Of a DNA stretch of 64,000 nt, positions 9,919-18,024 are shown piece after piece (position 1 is the stretch's first letter; every line of letters starts with the position of its first letter). The notes below the pieces were generated by a model. The model did no database searches. It was not told the DNA's origin and saw nothing but the letters and a program-made list of their open reading frames with translations. The DNA lies in the NCBI RefSeq assembly GCF_016863615.1, contig NZ_BOPF01000030.1:1-64000 (forward strand), in the 5' to 3' direction. A program made the position numbers and the translations under genes. This DNA comes from Virgisporangium aliadipatigenens (GTDB taxonomy: Bacteria > Actinomycetota > Actinomycetes > Mycobacteriales > Micromonosporaceae).

Positions 9919-12501
9919 TTAGTTCTTGCGGATCTGCCAGACGGCGAAATCGTCGACGCGGGGGCAGGCGAGGTACACGTCGACGGCCGCGCACCCGCTC
10001 GAACGGATCGCCGTGCGGCCGACCTCGGTGCGGAAGTCCCAGCCGAGGTCGATGCCGGTGAGCGTGACCGGTTCGGCGGCGGTGGTCAGCGCCGACAGTT
10101 GCAGAACGGCGTCGGCGTCGACCGGGAGCATCGCGCCGTTGAACTTGATCGACTTGCCGCCCCGGTCGACGGCGACGGTGCGGGCCGCGTTGTCCTGCCG
10201 CGTCGGCACGAGCAGATATTCGTCGGAGTACGGAACCGATGCGGCCGGCGCGGCGAAGGGCACCGGCGTGCGGGTTTTGCGGTCGACGCCGTGCACGGCG
10301 AGTTCGCGGCTGGACGGGTCGCCGGGGCGCTGGTCGATGACGCAGGGATCCTGGCCGCAGTGGCCGACCCAGAAGGGTTCGCGGTCGCCGCCGCTGGCCA
10401 ACTGGCCGGCTCCGGAGAGGAGTTGGTAGCCCGTCTTCTTCTCGGCGAGCAGAACGTCTCCGGTGCTGGTCACCTCGACGAGTTCGGGGGGCAGGTCGGT
10501 GGGGATCGTGGTGGGTAGTGCGGTGGGTGCGGATTCGCCCTGGTACCACCAGAGTTTTCCGTCGCGGTCGGCGAAGTGCGCGGCGTCGGTGGGCAGTTCG
10601 GGGCGGTCGAGGGCGCGGGCGCCGGCGGGCAGGCGGTGCGCGGTGCCGTCCTTGACGGTTCCGTCGCCGTCGACGGTGAGCGCGCTGACGGTGCCGGCCG
10701 TGGTCTGGATCCAGTACAGCTCGACGTTGTCGGGGAAGCCGGTGCTGGGGGTTCGCAGCAGCAGGAGGTCGTTGCCGCCGATGCTCTTCTGCGCCGCCTT
10801 CCCGGTGGCGCCGTTGGCGAACACCGCGAGCCGCTTGCCGTCCCGGCCGGGCACGGCGATCGCCACGACCCAGTCGCGCGCGACGCGGACGGATTCCCAC
10901 GAGGTCGCGGTGGCGGTCCGGACGCGGTCGACCTCCTTGTCGGTCAGTCCGTAGCGTGCGACCTCGAGACTTCCGTCGGTCCGTTGCGCCACCGCCGTGA
11001 TCGAGTCGATTCCGGGGAACGCCTTGCGCACGCCGTTCGCCGCGAGATCGTCGAACGTGATCTTCGCGCTCTCGCCCAGCGGCTGGAACGACGCCTCCGG
11101 CCAGAACGCCTTGTACAGCGCTCCGCCGCAGCCCCCGCAGATCATCACGATCACCAGCAGGATGACCGGCCAGGTGCGGTACTTCGGCCGGGGCGGCAGG
11201 GGCCGGCCGGGCGGCTGCACGGCCTGGGCCGCCGGCGCCCCGCCGAACCCGTAGGGCGGCGCACCCCGCGGCGCGGCGGGAGCCGGCGGGGCCGACTGCG
11301 GATAGGCCGGCTGCGCGTACGCCGGCTGCGGGGCGGGCGACACCGGACCGGTGGAGTGCGGCGCGGCCGGCATGCCGGAGATCGGCAGCCCGGTGACGGG
11401 TGTGCCGGAGCTGGGCGCCTCGACCGTGCGCCCGTCCAGGAGCGCACCCTCGGCGACCGGGAGTTCGGGCTGGTCGAGAACGGTCGGGGCGACCCCGAGC
11501 CGGGTGTGCAGGATGCGGCTCACCAGCGGGACGCGGCTGCTGCCGCCGACCAGGAACACGTCGCTCAGGTGTGCGGGGGTGAGCCCGGCGCCGCGCAGGG
11601 TCTCCTCGACGGCGTCGACGGCGCGGGTGACGAGCGGGGTGGCGAGGTGTTCGAGCTCGTCGCGGGTGACGTGCAGGGCGGTGCTGACGCCGGGCACCGG
11701 CACGGGTGCGGAGGCGCTGCGGGAGAGCATCTCCTTGGCGGCCCGCACGTCGTCCCAGAACGTCTGCCGGTGCCGGCGGTCGATGGCCTCGGTGGGCCGG
11801 CTGATGGTGGCCCACACCTCGGGGTGCCGTTCGGCGACGAGCCGGCCGAGGTGCTCCACGAGGAGCGCGTCGATGTCGAGGCCGCCGAGGTCCTCCAGGC
11901 CGCCCGTGTTGGCGACGACCAGGGTGGAACCGTCATTGCGGATCAGCGCGACGTCGAGCGTTCCCCCGCCCAGATCGAAGATCGCGAGAACCTTGCCGGG
12001 CGGGACCGGCCGGCCCAGCGCGACCGTGAAGTACCACGCGGCGGCGACCGGCTCCGGCACCAGTCGAACATCCGACCAGCCGGCCCGGGCGGCGGCGTCG
12101 CGCAACACCTGGCGGCGGTTGGCGCCCCACTCCGCCGGGCAGGTCAGCGCGGCCGGTGGCAGATGGCCGGCGGTCTCGGTGGCGACGCGGGCGACCTGGT
12201 GCAGCGGCGCGGCGAGCAGGTCCACGACCTCGATCGGCCGGTCCCCGAGCAGAACGGCCCCGTCGTCGACCCGCCGCTTCGGGTTGGGCTCGTAGCGGGC
12301 CGGGTCCAACTGGGCGTGGCGCTGGGCGTCGCGGCCGGCCAGGAGCCCGCCGGTGTCGTCGAGGAACACGGCGCTGGGCAGGATGGGCTGGCCGTCGAAG
12401 AGGAGCGGCCGGCTGCGGCCGTCGGGCCAGTGCAGGACGGCGACGGTGTTCGACGTCCCGAGATCGATACCGAGCGTGTGGCCGCGTGGATCAACGCTCA
12501 C
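9919..12501 (-). CDS. Membrane-anchored Hsp70-family protein with extracytoplasmic C-terminal domain
   Basis: 860 aa. Residues 1 to about 385 are an actin/Hsp70 ATPase domain: phosphate-1 loop GIDLGTSNTVAVLH, phosphate-2 loop FDLGGGTLDVAL (about residue 175) and adenosine motif VFLVGGSSRVPLV (about 335). A Pro/Ala-rich linker leads to one transmembrane helix at about 439-459 (WPVILLVIVMICGGCGG). About 400 residues follow with repeated beta-strand patterns that look like a beta-propeller or sensor, and with Cys pairs (CGQDPC). No canonical DnaK substrate domain is seen. The GTG at 12501 is the start that best fits the family; no strong ribosome site precedes it. It follows the PE/PPE-like pair on the same strand behind a terminator. 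A role as a T7SS chaperone or ATPase is inference. Confidence 0.88.
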   Translation of the reverse strand: MSVDPRGHTLGIDLGTSNTVAVLHWPDGRSRPLLFDGQPILPSAVFLDDTGGLLAGRDAQRHAQLDPARYEPNPKRRVDDGAVLLGDRPIEVVDLLAAPLHQVARVATETAGHLPPAALTCPAEWGANRRQVLRDAAARAGWSDVRLVPEPVAAAWYFTVALGRPVPPGKVLAIFDLGGGTLDVALIRNDGSTLVVANTGGLEDLGGLDIDALLVEHLGRLVAERHPEVWATISRPTEAIDRRHRQTFWDDVRAAKEMLSRSASAPVPVPGVSTALHVTRDELEHLATPLVTRAVDAVEETLRGAGLTPAHLSDVFLVGGSSRVPLVSRILHTRLGVAPTVLDQPELPVAEGALLDGRTVEAPSSGTPVTGLPISGMPAAPHSTGPVSPAPQPAYAQPAYPQSAPPAPAAPRGAPPYGFGGAPAAQAVQPPGRPLPPRPKYRTWPVILLVIVMICGGCGGALYKAFWPEASFQPLGESAKITFDDLAANGVRKAFPGIDSITAVAQRTDGSLEVARYGLTDKEVDRVRTATATSWESVRVARDWVVAIAVPGRDGKRLAVFANGATGKAAQKSIGGNDLLLLRTPSTGFPDNVELYWIQTTAGTVSALTVDGDGTVKDGTAHRLPAGARALDRPELPTDAAHFADRDGKLWWYQGESAPTALPTTIPTDLPPELVEVTSTGDVLLAEKKTGYQLLSGAGQLASGGDREPFWVGHCGQDPCVIDQRPGDPSSRELAVHGVDRKTRTPVPFAAPAASVPYSDEYLLVPTRQDNAARTVAVDRGGKSIKFNGAMLPVDADAVLQLSALTTAAEPVTLTGIDLGWDFRTEVGRTAIRSSGCAAVDVYLACPRVDDFAVWQIRKN

Positions 12502-12543
12502 GGATGGCGATACTACGACGCCCGCGCACCTGTCCACGCACGG

Positions 12544-12575
12544 CGGCGGGTGGACCGCGATCGATCCACCCGCCG
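12544..12575 (-). terminator. Terminator between the PPE-like gene and the Hsp70 gene
   Basis: A perfect 11-bp stem, CGGCGGGTGGA (12544-12554) and TCCACCCGCCG (12565-12575), encloses a 10-nt loop. It lies just past the stop of the minus-strand PPE-like gene. No T-run follows, which is common in high-G+C genomes. Confidence 0.6.
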
Positions 12576-12586
12576 TGAGAACGCCG

Positions 12587-13924
12587 TCACTGGGAAGGCT
12601 CGCGCGGCTCCGGCGGCTCGCTCCCGCCGAGAACGGGCGGCGGCACGTCGGAGTCGTCGCCCCAGACCAGCCGGTCCTCGGTGAGCCAGGTGTCGTACTC
12701 GGCCGTCTCGTCGGGCGCCGCGCCGCGCCCACCCGTCGCGGCGGTCGGACGTCCGGCTCGCTGGGCCGGTGCCGGCCGGTTGCCCGGGGCGGATCCGGTG
12801 CCGGTCCGGGCCGCGGCTGTGCCGGAGGGGCCGCGCATCGCCGAGCGGTCGGTGCCGGTCTCGCCGCGCGTGCCGCTCGTGGGCCGGCGGGGTGCGCTCG
12901 CCGCGCGGGTGCCCCCGGTGCCGCGCCCCACCCCGGAGGCCGAACGCGTGTCGACGCCGTGGCCGGGGCCGGCCGGGGTGCCGCCGAGCGGGGTGCCGGT
13001 GCCCAGCTGGCCGGCGCTGAGCGAGGTGCCGGCGCCGGCGGTGCCCAGCCCGGCGACCGGTCCGCCGGTGCCGGCGCCGAGTCCGGCACCGGCGCCCGCG
13101 AGGGACGTGTCGGGGCCGGCGCTGACCGGGACGACGGCGCCGTCGGTGAGGGCCGGGTCGGTGCCGCCCGGTCCGACGTCGGGGCCGCCGGAGACCTGGC
13201 CGGGCAGGTCGACGCCGCTGGTCTGCTCGTTGCCGGGCGCGTGCGTGCGGTACAGCAGGCTCGGGTCGGTGGCGCCCGGCCCGAACCGGTTGCCGCCGGT
13301 CTGGTCGACGCTGCCGAGCGGCATCTCGATCGGCGGCTCGGGCACCGGGTAGAGCTGGACGTTGCGGACCTCGAGGTACTGGTTGGAGAGGCCCTCGACG
13401 AGTTGGATCATGCGGTCGTGGGCCGCCTTCTTCTCCTTCTCGTCCTGGTCGTGCCCGTTGAACGCGCCGATGACGCCGCCGGTGATCATGCCGGGGAGCC
13501 CCGCGACGGCGCCCGTGCTCGCGCCGTCGACCGCGCCGGCGAGCAGCTTGTCGTGGTCGTCGTGCTTCTCCGGGCTCTCCGCCACCGCCTGGGCGTCACG
13601 CAGGTTGTTGCCCATGACGATGAGGGCGAAGCCGGTCTCGTTCTGGCTGACGGACAGCTCGCGGGCGTACCGGCCGATGGCGCCGACGCGCGTGACGTAC
13701 TCGACGCCGGCGGGGCTGTGCCATCCGGCGGCGACCTGCTTGAGCGTGCGCGTGAACGAGTCCGCGATGGCGGCGGTGATCTCGTACGCGGTGCTCCAGC
13801 CCAGGGCGGTGTTGAACACCTCGGGCGGATTGCCGGCGAGCAGCTGCCGGTACAGCTCCTCGTGCGACTTGCCGTCGTAGCGGCCGTCGGCGTGTTCGCG
13901 GATGCGGCCCTGCTCCTCAGCCAT
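12587..13924 (-). CDS. PPE-like / WXG-type T7SS substrate (module 1, large partner)
   Basis: 445 aa. The N-terminal half is helical, with a WXG100-like helix-turn (GWHSPAGVEYVTRV at about residue 67) and a Gly/Ala segment (AGAVDGASTGAVAGLPGMIT) that may touch the membrane. About 230 residues of Gly/Ala/Thr/Pro low complexity follow. The C-terminus carries TWL-x-ED-x2-VWG followed by D-x-PP-x2-LG, a motif also present at the end of the protein at 30714-32081. Its ATG overlaps the stop of the small upstream gene by 8 nt, exactly as in the second module. I infer a secreted or surface-exposed partner of the 131-aa protein, analogous to mycobacterial PE-PPE pairs; sequence identity to true PPE proteins is not claimed. 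Confidence 0.8.
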   Translation of the reverse strand: MAEEQGRIREHADGRYDGKSHEELYRQLLAGNPPEVFNTALGWSTAYEITAAIADSFTRTLKQVAAGWHSPAGVEYVTRVGAIGRYARELSVSQNETGFALIVMGNNLRDAQAVAESPEKHDDHDKLLAGAVDGASTGAVAGLPGMITGGVIGAFNGHDQDEKEKKAAHDRMIQLVEGLSNQYLEVRNVQLYPVPEPPIEMPLGSVDQTGGNRFGPGATDPSLLYRTHAPGNEQTSGVDLPGQVSGGPDVGPGGTDPALTDGAVVPVSAGPDTSLAGAGAGLGAGTGGPVAGLGTAGAGTSLSAGQLGTGTPLGGTPAGPGHGVDTRSASGVGRGTGGTRAASAPRRPTSGTRGETGTDRSAMRGPSGTAAARTGTGSAPGNRPAPAQRAGRPTAATGGRGAAPDETAEYDTWLTEDRLVWGDDSDVPPPVLGGSEPPEPREPSQ

Positions 13925-14312
13925 CGTTGCCCCCGTTCAGCGCCGCGGCCACGCCACCGAGCACGTTCTCGATGTCCTTGGAGTTGGCGTTGTTGCGGGC
14001 CTCGGTGCTGGTGTAGTTGGTGATGATCGTGTCGGTGGCCCGCTGCGCCGCCTCGATCGCCGAGATGAGCCGGCGGACGTTGGCGACCTGCGTGGCGTGC
14101 CGGGTCGCGTGCTGACCGGACGTGGTCCCCGCGTCGTAGAAGCCGCCCAGCGGTAGCGACGCCGGGACCTGGTCCCGAAGATGGGCCAGGAGCCCGTTGG
14201 CTTCCTTCAGACGGTTGTCGAGCGTCTTGCGGAAATCCTCCAACGACAAAATGTCGATGTTGGTCGATTGATCAACCATCGACAGCCCCCCGTTCTCTGC
14301 GGTGGTTGCCAT
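13917..14312 (-). CDS. PE-like small T7SS protein with Y-x3-E export signal (module 1, small partner)
   Basis: 131 aa, predicted all-helical. Near the C-terminus it has NYTSTEARNNAN, a Y-x-x-x-E motif of the type that targets one member of an ESX pair for export. The same block occurs in the proteins at 30287-30721 (QYKTTEARNAAN) and 25116-25400 (NYITTEANNAKV). Two starts are possible: ATG 14312 with AGGA 4 nt upstream, or ATG 14279 with GGGGGG 6 nt upstream. The gene overlaps the PPE-like gene by 8 nt, so the two are likely co-translated and form a heterodimer. No exact family name is claimed. Confidence 0.8.
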   Translation of the reverse strand: MATTAENGGLSMVDQSTNIDILSLEDFRKTLDNRLKEANGLLAHLRDQVPASLPLGGFYDAGTTSGQHATRHATQVANVRRLISAIEAAQRATDTIITNYTSTEARNNANSKDIENVLGGVAAALNGGNDG

Positions 14313-14441
14313 GTATTCCTAGATGGGTCTCTAGGGGGATACGCCGGCCCGCGTATCACGGTTCACTGGCACCAAGGCTAGTTCCTTGGCGCCAACCATA
14401 TCGGTCGGGGGCACTTCGAGCAGCATCTATTACCGAGTGTG

Positions 14442-16001
14442 TCAACGTGATGACGATGCCGCCGGGGCAGAACGGGACGGCGGTGACGAACTCGGCGCGG
14501 CGGACGGCGGGGTCGGTGATCGACTCGGCGTCGGACTCGGCGGGGGTGTCGGCGTCCCGGCACCGCCGCCGCTGCCGTTGCCGCCGGAGGGCGTCGGACC
14601 TGCCGGCGTCGGCCGGAAGAACTGCCCCGCCGCGGCCGGGTCGAGCGTCGGCCCCGACGGCACCAGCGCGAGCAACTGCGCCGGAACGGGCACCGGCGCG
14701 TACCCCGCGAAGCCGAGCGCCTCCTGGGCGCGCACCTGGCCGGAGTCCTTGAGCGCGTACCGGATGCCGAGATCGGTGATCAGGTACACCGTCCCGTTGG
14801 CGTTGACGCCCGGCACCGGCTGCTCCCGCACCACGGCACCGCGGCCGTGCTCGACCAGGACCCGGTCGACCGCGAGGATGCCGTCGGCGCTGACGTTCTG
14901 GTTGGTGCTCGGCGGGATGGCCAGCGACTCCGAGCCGGCGGCCTGATAGCCCACCACCGTGCTGATCTTGCCGTTGCGCTCGTCGCCGCGGAACGTCGAG
15001 CACACCATGCTCAGGTCGTTGCGGCCGGTGCTGACCTTGGGCAGTGCGGTCGGGAAGCCCTCCGGCTCGATCTTCTCCGCCAGGTTGGCGGCCTCGCCGG
15101 CCGTGATCTCCACAGCCCGGTCCGAGATGGTCAGCAGCCGCGCCGTCACGTCGCCGATCGGGGCCAGCCCCTTGGTCGTCAGCACGTAGGACGACTGGCC
15201 GCTGCGGTACACCCGGCCGATCACGCCCGGTGACCCGGCGAGACGGATCGCGCTCTGCTGGCCCTTGCCCGCGATGTCCGGCGGCACCAGGTCGGGGCCG
15301 CGCGTGATGCCGTTGACCAGCTGGGTGGCGACCGGGTAGGTCGGCGCGGCGGCCAGGTCCAGCGCGGTGAGCGTCGAGGGGTCCTTGATCTCGTAGAGCC
15401 GGTCCTGCCAGAGCAGGAACCGCTGCTGGCTGCCGCCGCGGCCGGTGGTCAGCAGCAGGGTGGTCTCGCCCGGCAGGGTGCCGCCGGCGGGTGTGCGCCC
15501 CACGAGCAGATGCGTCGTCGGCGTTTCCGAACCCTCGATGCCCGGCACGCTGCACAGCGTCCACGGCACGCCCAGCAGCGACTTCTTGTCCGGCGGCGGG
15601 TCCGGCGCACCCGGGATCCCGATCGGGTCGCCGACCGGGAACGCCGCCAGCGACCGGCGCGACATCTGCTTCACCCGCGGGCTCGGCGACCCGGCGAACA
15701 GCAGCGCGGACGACCAGTTCAGGACGGGGTGCAGGGTGCCCTCGACCATCGCGAAGCGGGCACCGGTCTCCCGCATGATCACCAGATCGCCGTTGTCGGC
15801 CTTGCCGCCGGCCGGGTTGAGGAACCCGTAGATGCCCACCACGGCGAACACGATCGCGGCGACGATCACGCCGCCGAACAGCGACAGCGCGAGCCGGCGC
15901 ATCGGGCGTTCGGTGGTCTCGGGCTCACCGGACAACAGGGCGGAAACGATCCGTCGAGTGACGAACCGGTGTGCCTGCACCTGTTCATGGCGAGTCCCCA
16001 T
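14442..16001 (-). CDS. eccB: Type VII secretion membrane protein EccB
   Basis: 519 aa, normal for EccB. The ATG at 16001 has GGGAGG 4 nt upstream. The start MGTRHEQVQAHRFVTRRI is the typical cytoplasmic N-terminus of the family. A single transmembrane helix follows (LFGGVIVAAIVFAVVGIYGF, about residues 40-60), then the large periplasmic core (GARFAMVEGTLHPVLNWSSA onward) with a Cys pair, and a Pro/Thr/Ser-rich C-terminal tail. EccB joins EccC, EccD and EccE in the ESX core complex and forms its outward-facing ring. It is divergent from eccE across a 111-nt gap. Confidence 0.96.
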   Translation of the reverse strand: MGTRHEQVQAHRFVTRRIVSALLSGEPETTERPMRRLALSLFGGVIVAAIVFAVVGIYGFLNPAGGKADNGDLVIMRETGARFAMVEGTLHPVLNWSSALLFAGSPSPRVKQMSRRSLAAFPVGDPIGIPGAPDPPPDKKSLLGVPWTLCSVPGIEGSETPTTHLLVGRTPAGGTLPGETTLLLTTGRGGSQQRFLLWQDRLYEIKDPSTLTALDLAAAPTYPVATQLVNGITRGPDLVPPDIAGKGQQSAIRLAGSPGVIGRVYRSGQSSYVLTTKGLAPIGDVTARLLTISDRAVEITAGEAANLAEKIEPEGFPTALPKVSTGRNDLSMVCSTFRGDERNGKISTVVGYQAAGSESLAIPPSTNQNVSADGILAVDRVLVEHGRGAVVREQPVPGVNANGTVYLITDLGIRYALKDSGQVRAQEALGFAGYAPVPVPAQLLALVPSGPTLDPAAAGQFFRPTPAGPTPSGGNGSGGGAGTPTPPPSPTPSRSPTPPSAAPSSSPPSRSAPAASSSR

Positions 16002-16092
16002 CGCACCTCCCCCGTGGCGAGCGGCGACCCTACAATACGGCGGCCGTCGTAGGCTGTGGTGGCCGTTCGGCGGTGCGGGGAGGCGACCACAA
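16002..16092. promoter_or_regulatory. Divergent eccB/eccE control region
   Basis: This short gap must hold promoters for both directions. On the plus strand TACAAT (16031-16036) is a good -10 match, but I see no convincing -35 box. On the minus strand GGGAGG lies just before the eccB ATG. No operator-like repeat is visible. Confidence 0.4.
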
Positions 16093-16116
16093 ATGACGAT
16101 CATCAATTCGGCATGA
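16093..16116 (+). CDS. Possible 7-residue leader peptide coupled to eccE
   Basis: ATG at 16093 is preceded by GGGGAGG with suitable spacing and encodes MTIINSA, then TGA. The stop overlaps the eccE ATG as ATGA. eccE itself has no ribosome site at that ATG, so this minigene could deliver ribosomes to eccE by termination-reinitiation. It could also be chance, with eccE starting at an upstream in-frame GTG (16056). Its low T and high A content differs from neighbouring coding sequence. Confidence 0.4.
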   Translation: MTIINSA

Positions 16117-17342
16117 CGGCACCACCGACCAGCCGTCCGCGGGTCGGCGGGCCGCCCGGCCCCACCGGGCCACCGGTCCGGCCGCCCGCTCCGGTCGCGC
16201 CGGCGCGCGTCCGCAAGGTGAGCCAGCGGGTCTCCACGGGACGGCTGGTGCTCTTCGAGATCGTCGCCGTCGCGGTGGCGCTGGCGGCGTTCAGCGGCTC
16301 GTCGATCGCGCTGATCGCGGTGACCGTCTGCGGCGGCGCGGTCGTCTTCGTGGCGTTCCTGCGCGGCAACGGGCGCTGGTGGACCGAGTCGCTGACGCTG
16401 CGGCGGGAGTGGCGGCGCCGGCGCGCCGTGGGTTCGCGGGTGGAGCGGGTGATCGTGGGCCACGACGACCGCGGCACGACCGTCGGCATCGGCTGTGACG
16501 AGGGCGGCTGGTACGCCGCCGTCGCGGTCGCGCCGGCCGCCGGGGTCGAGGGGCGCCGGGGCGGCGCGGTGCCGGTCGAGGCGCTCGCCGCGCTCGTGGT
16601 CGACCCGTCGGTGCCGGTCTCCGCGATCCAACTGACCAGCCTCGCCGTTCCGTCGCCGCAGTACCTGACCCCGCGCCAGTCGCCGGCCGCCGCTTCCTAT
16701 GTCGAACTGGCGCGCGACCTCGTCGCCACCGGACCACCGCCGATCGAGCAGCGCGACTGGATCACCGTTCGGCTGACCGTCGACGACGCGGTGACCGCCG
16801 CGTACAGCCGGGGCGGCGGCACGGTGGGCGTGCACCGGGCGCTGACCTCGGTCGTCGGGCGGGTCGCCAAGGCGGTCAGCGGCGCGGGTGTCGACCACGA
16901 GGTGCTCGGGCCGACCGAGCTGGCCGTGGCGGTGCAGACCTGTTCGGGGATCCCGGGCGGTGCGGAGGCGGCCGTGGCCGTGCGCGAGGAGTGGACCTCG
17001 TGGACCTCGGGCGGGCTGGTCGACGTGGCGTTCGAGGTGGCGGAGTGGCCGACCCGGGACGCGGGCTCGCTGGCGGACCTGCTGCACACGCCGGCGGCGC
17101 GGATGGTGTGCGCGTTGGAGCTGCGGCCGGTGCCTCGGCGAACGCCCGCGGATCCGGGCAGCGGCGGCGGGGTGCTCGTGCGCGGCACCGTCCGGGTGGG
17201 TGCGCTGCCGCCCCGGCTGCCGGACAGCGTGCGCGCCCTCACCGAACGCGCCGACGACCTGGGGATCAAGCTGCGGCGGCTGGACGGCTGGCACGCCCCG
17301 GCCGCCTACGCGAGCGCCCCGACCGGCGGTGGGCCGTGGTGA
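16113..17342 (+). CDS. eccE: Type VII secretion protein EccE
   Basis: 409 aa from ATG 16113; in-frame GTG codons from 16056 are alternatives. A Pro-rich N-terminus is followed by two adjacent membrane helices (LVLFEIVAVAVALAAFSG, IALIAVTVCGGAVVFVAFL) at about residues 49-85 and a cytoplasmic mixed alpha/beta domain. That layout and the position beside mycP and eccD identify EccE, the peripheral subunit of the ESX membrane complex. The stop overlaps the next start by GTGA, so the following protein is made in step with EccE. Confidence 0.88.
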   Translation: MTAPPTSRPRVGGPPGPTGPPVRPPAPVAPARVRKVSQRVSTGRLVLFEIVAVAVALAAFSGSSIALIAVTVCGGAVVFVAFLRGNGRWWTESLTLRREWRRRRAVGSRVERVIVGHDDRGTTVGIGCDEGGWYAAVAVAPAAGVEGRRGGAVPVEALAALVVDPSVPVSAIQLTSLAVPSPQYLTPRQSPAAASYVELARDLVATGPPPIEQRDWITVRLTVDDAVTAAYSRGGGTVGVHRALTSVVGRVAKAVSGAGVDHEVLGPTELAVAVQTCSGIPGGAEAAVAVREEWTSWTSGGLVDVAFEVAEWPTRDAGSLADLLHTPAARMVCALELRPVPRRTPADPGSGGGVLVRGTVRVGALPPRLPDSVRALTERADDLGIKLRRLDGWHAPAAYASAPTGGGPW

Positions 17343-18001
17343 CGCGGGCGCAGCACCAGGTGGAGCCCGCGGCGGTGGGGCGGTTCATGACGGCGGGCGG
17401 CCCGACCGGCCTGCTCGTGGGCCGCGGGACCGACGGGCAGCCGGCGCTGCTGCGGATGTTCCGGGCGCAGCCGACCCGGATCACCGTGATCGGCGGCGTG
17501 TGGCTGGGGCGCCTGGTGGTGTTCCGCGCGTTGGCGCTGGGTGCCCGGGTGCTCGTGCGCACCATGGATCCGGGCCGCTGGCAGGGGCTGGGCGAGGCGG
17601 CGACCGGTTCGGCCGAACGGGTCGTGCTCGTGCAGGGCCAGCCCGGCCCGACACCCGGGTACATCGGGGAGCCGGTGCTGCACGTGTTCGACCTCGACGG
17701 GGCACGGCCGGCCGACCTGGGCCCCACCGACGCCTGGCAGACGACGTTGACCATCGGCGCGCAGGTCACCGGGGCGGCGGCCGAGGCGCTGTCGGGCTCC
17801 GACGCGGCGGTCGTGCAGCGGATGTGGCCGCAGCAGGCGGAGTACGCGGCGGTGGTGCTCGGCATCGATCCGGAGGCGGCGGCGCCGGTTGCGGACCTGC
17901 CCGACGATATGGTCGCCGTGCTGCGCTTCGGCGAGCTGAGTTTCGTGCGCCTGGTGCCGACGAGCATCGAACGGCGGATGTTCGGGGCGCCGCAGCGTTA
18001 A
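17339..18001 (+). CDS. Conserved T7SS-locus protein with a degenerate P-loop-like motif
   Basis: 220 aa from a GTG that overlaps the eccE stop. No signal peptide or clear membrane helix. The centre reads RITVIGGVWLGRLVVFRALA, which has the layout of a Walker A strand-loop-helix (beta strand, G-x4-G, hydrophobic helix), but Lys-Ser/Thr is replaced by Arg-Leu, so it could not hydrolyse ATP in the normal way. The C-terminal part (MVAVLRFGELSFVRLVPTSI, ERRMFGAP) is well ordered. I do not recognise a named family. Translational coupling to eccE and placement before the mycosin argue for a structural or regulatory role in the secretion complex. Resemblance to a dead EccC-type ATPase module is inference. 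Confidence 0.75.
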   Translation: MTRAQHQVEPAAVGRFMTAGGPTGLLVGRGTDGQPALLRMFRAQPTRITVIGGVWLGRLVVFRALALGARVLVRTMDPGRWQGLGEAATGSAERVVLVQGQPGPTPGYIGEPVLHVFDLDGARPADLGPTDAWQTTLTIGAQVTGAAAEALSGSDAAVVQRMWPQQAEYAAVVLGIDPEAAAPVADLPDDMVAVLRFGELSFVRLVPTSIERRMFGAPQR

Positions 18002-18024
18002 GGGCGTTCCCTGGGGAGGGTTTT

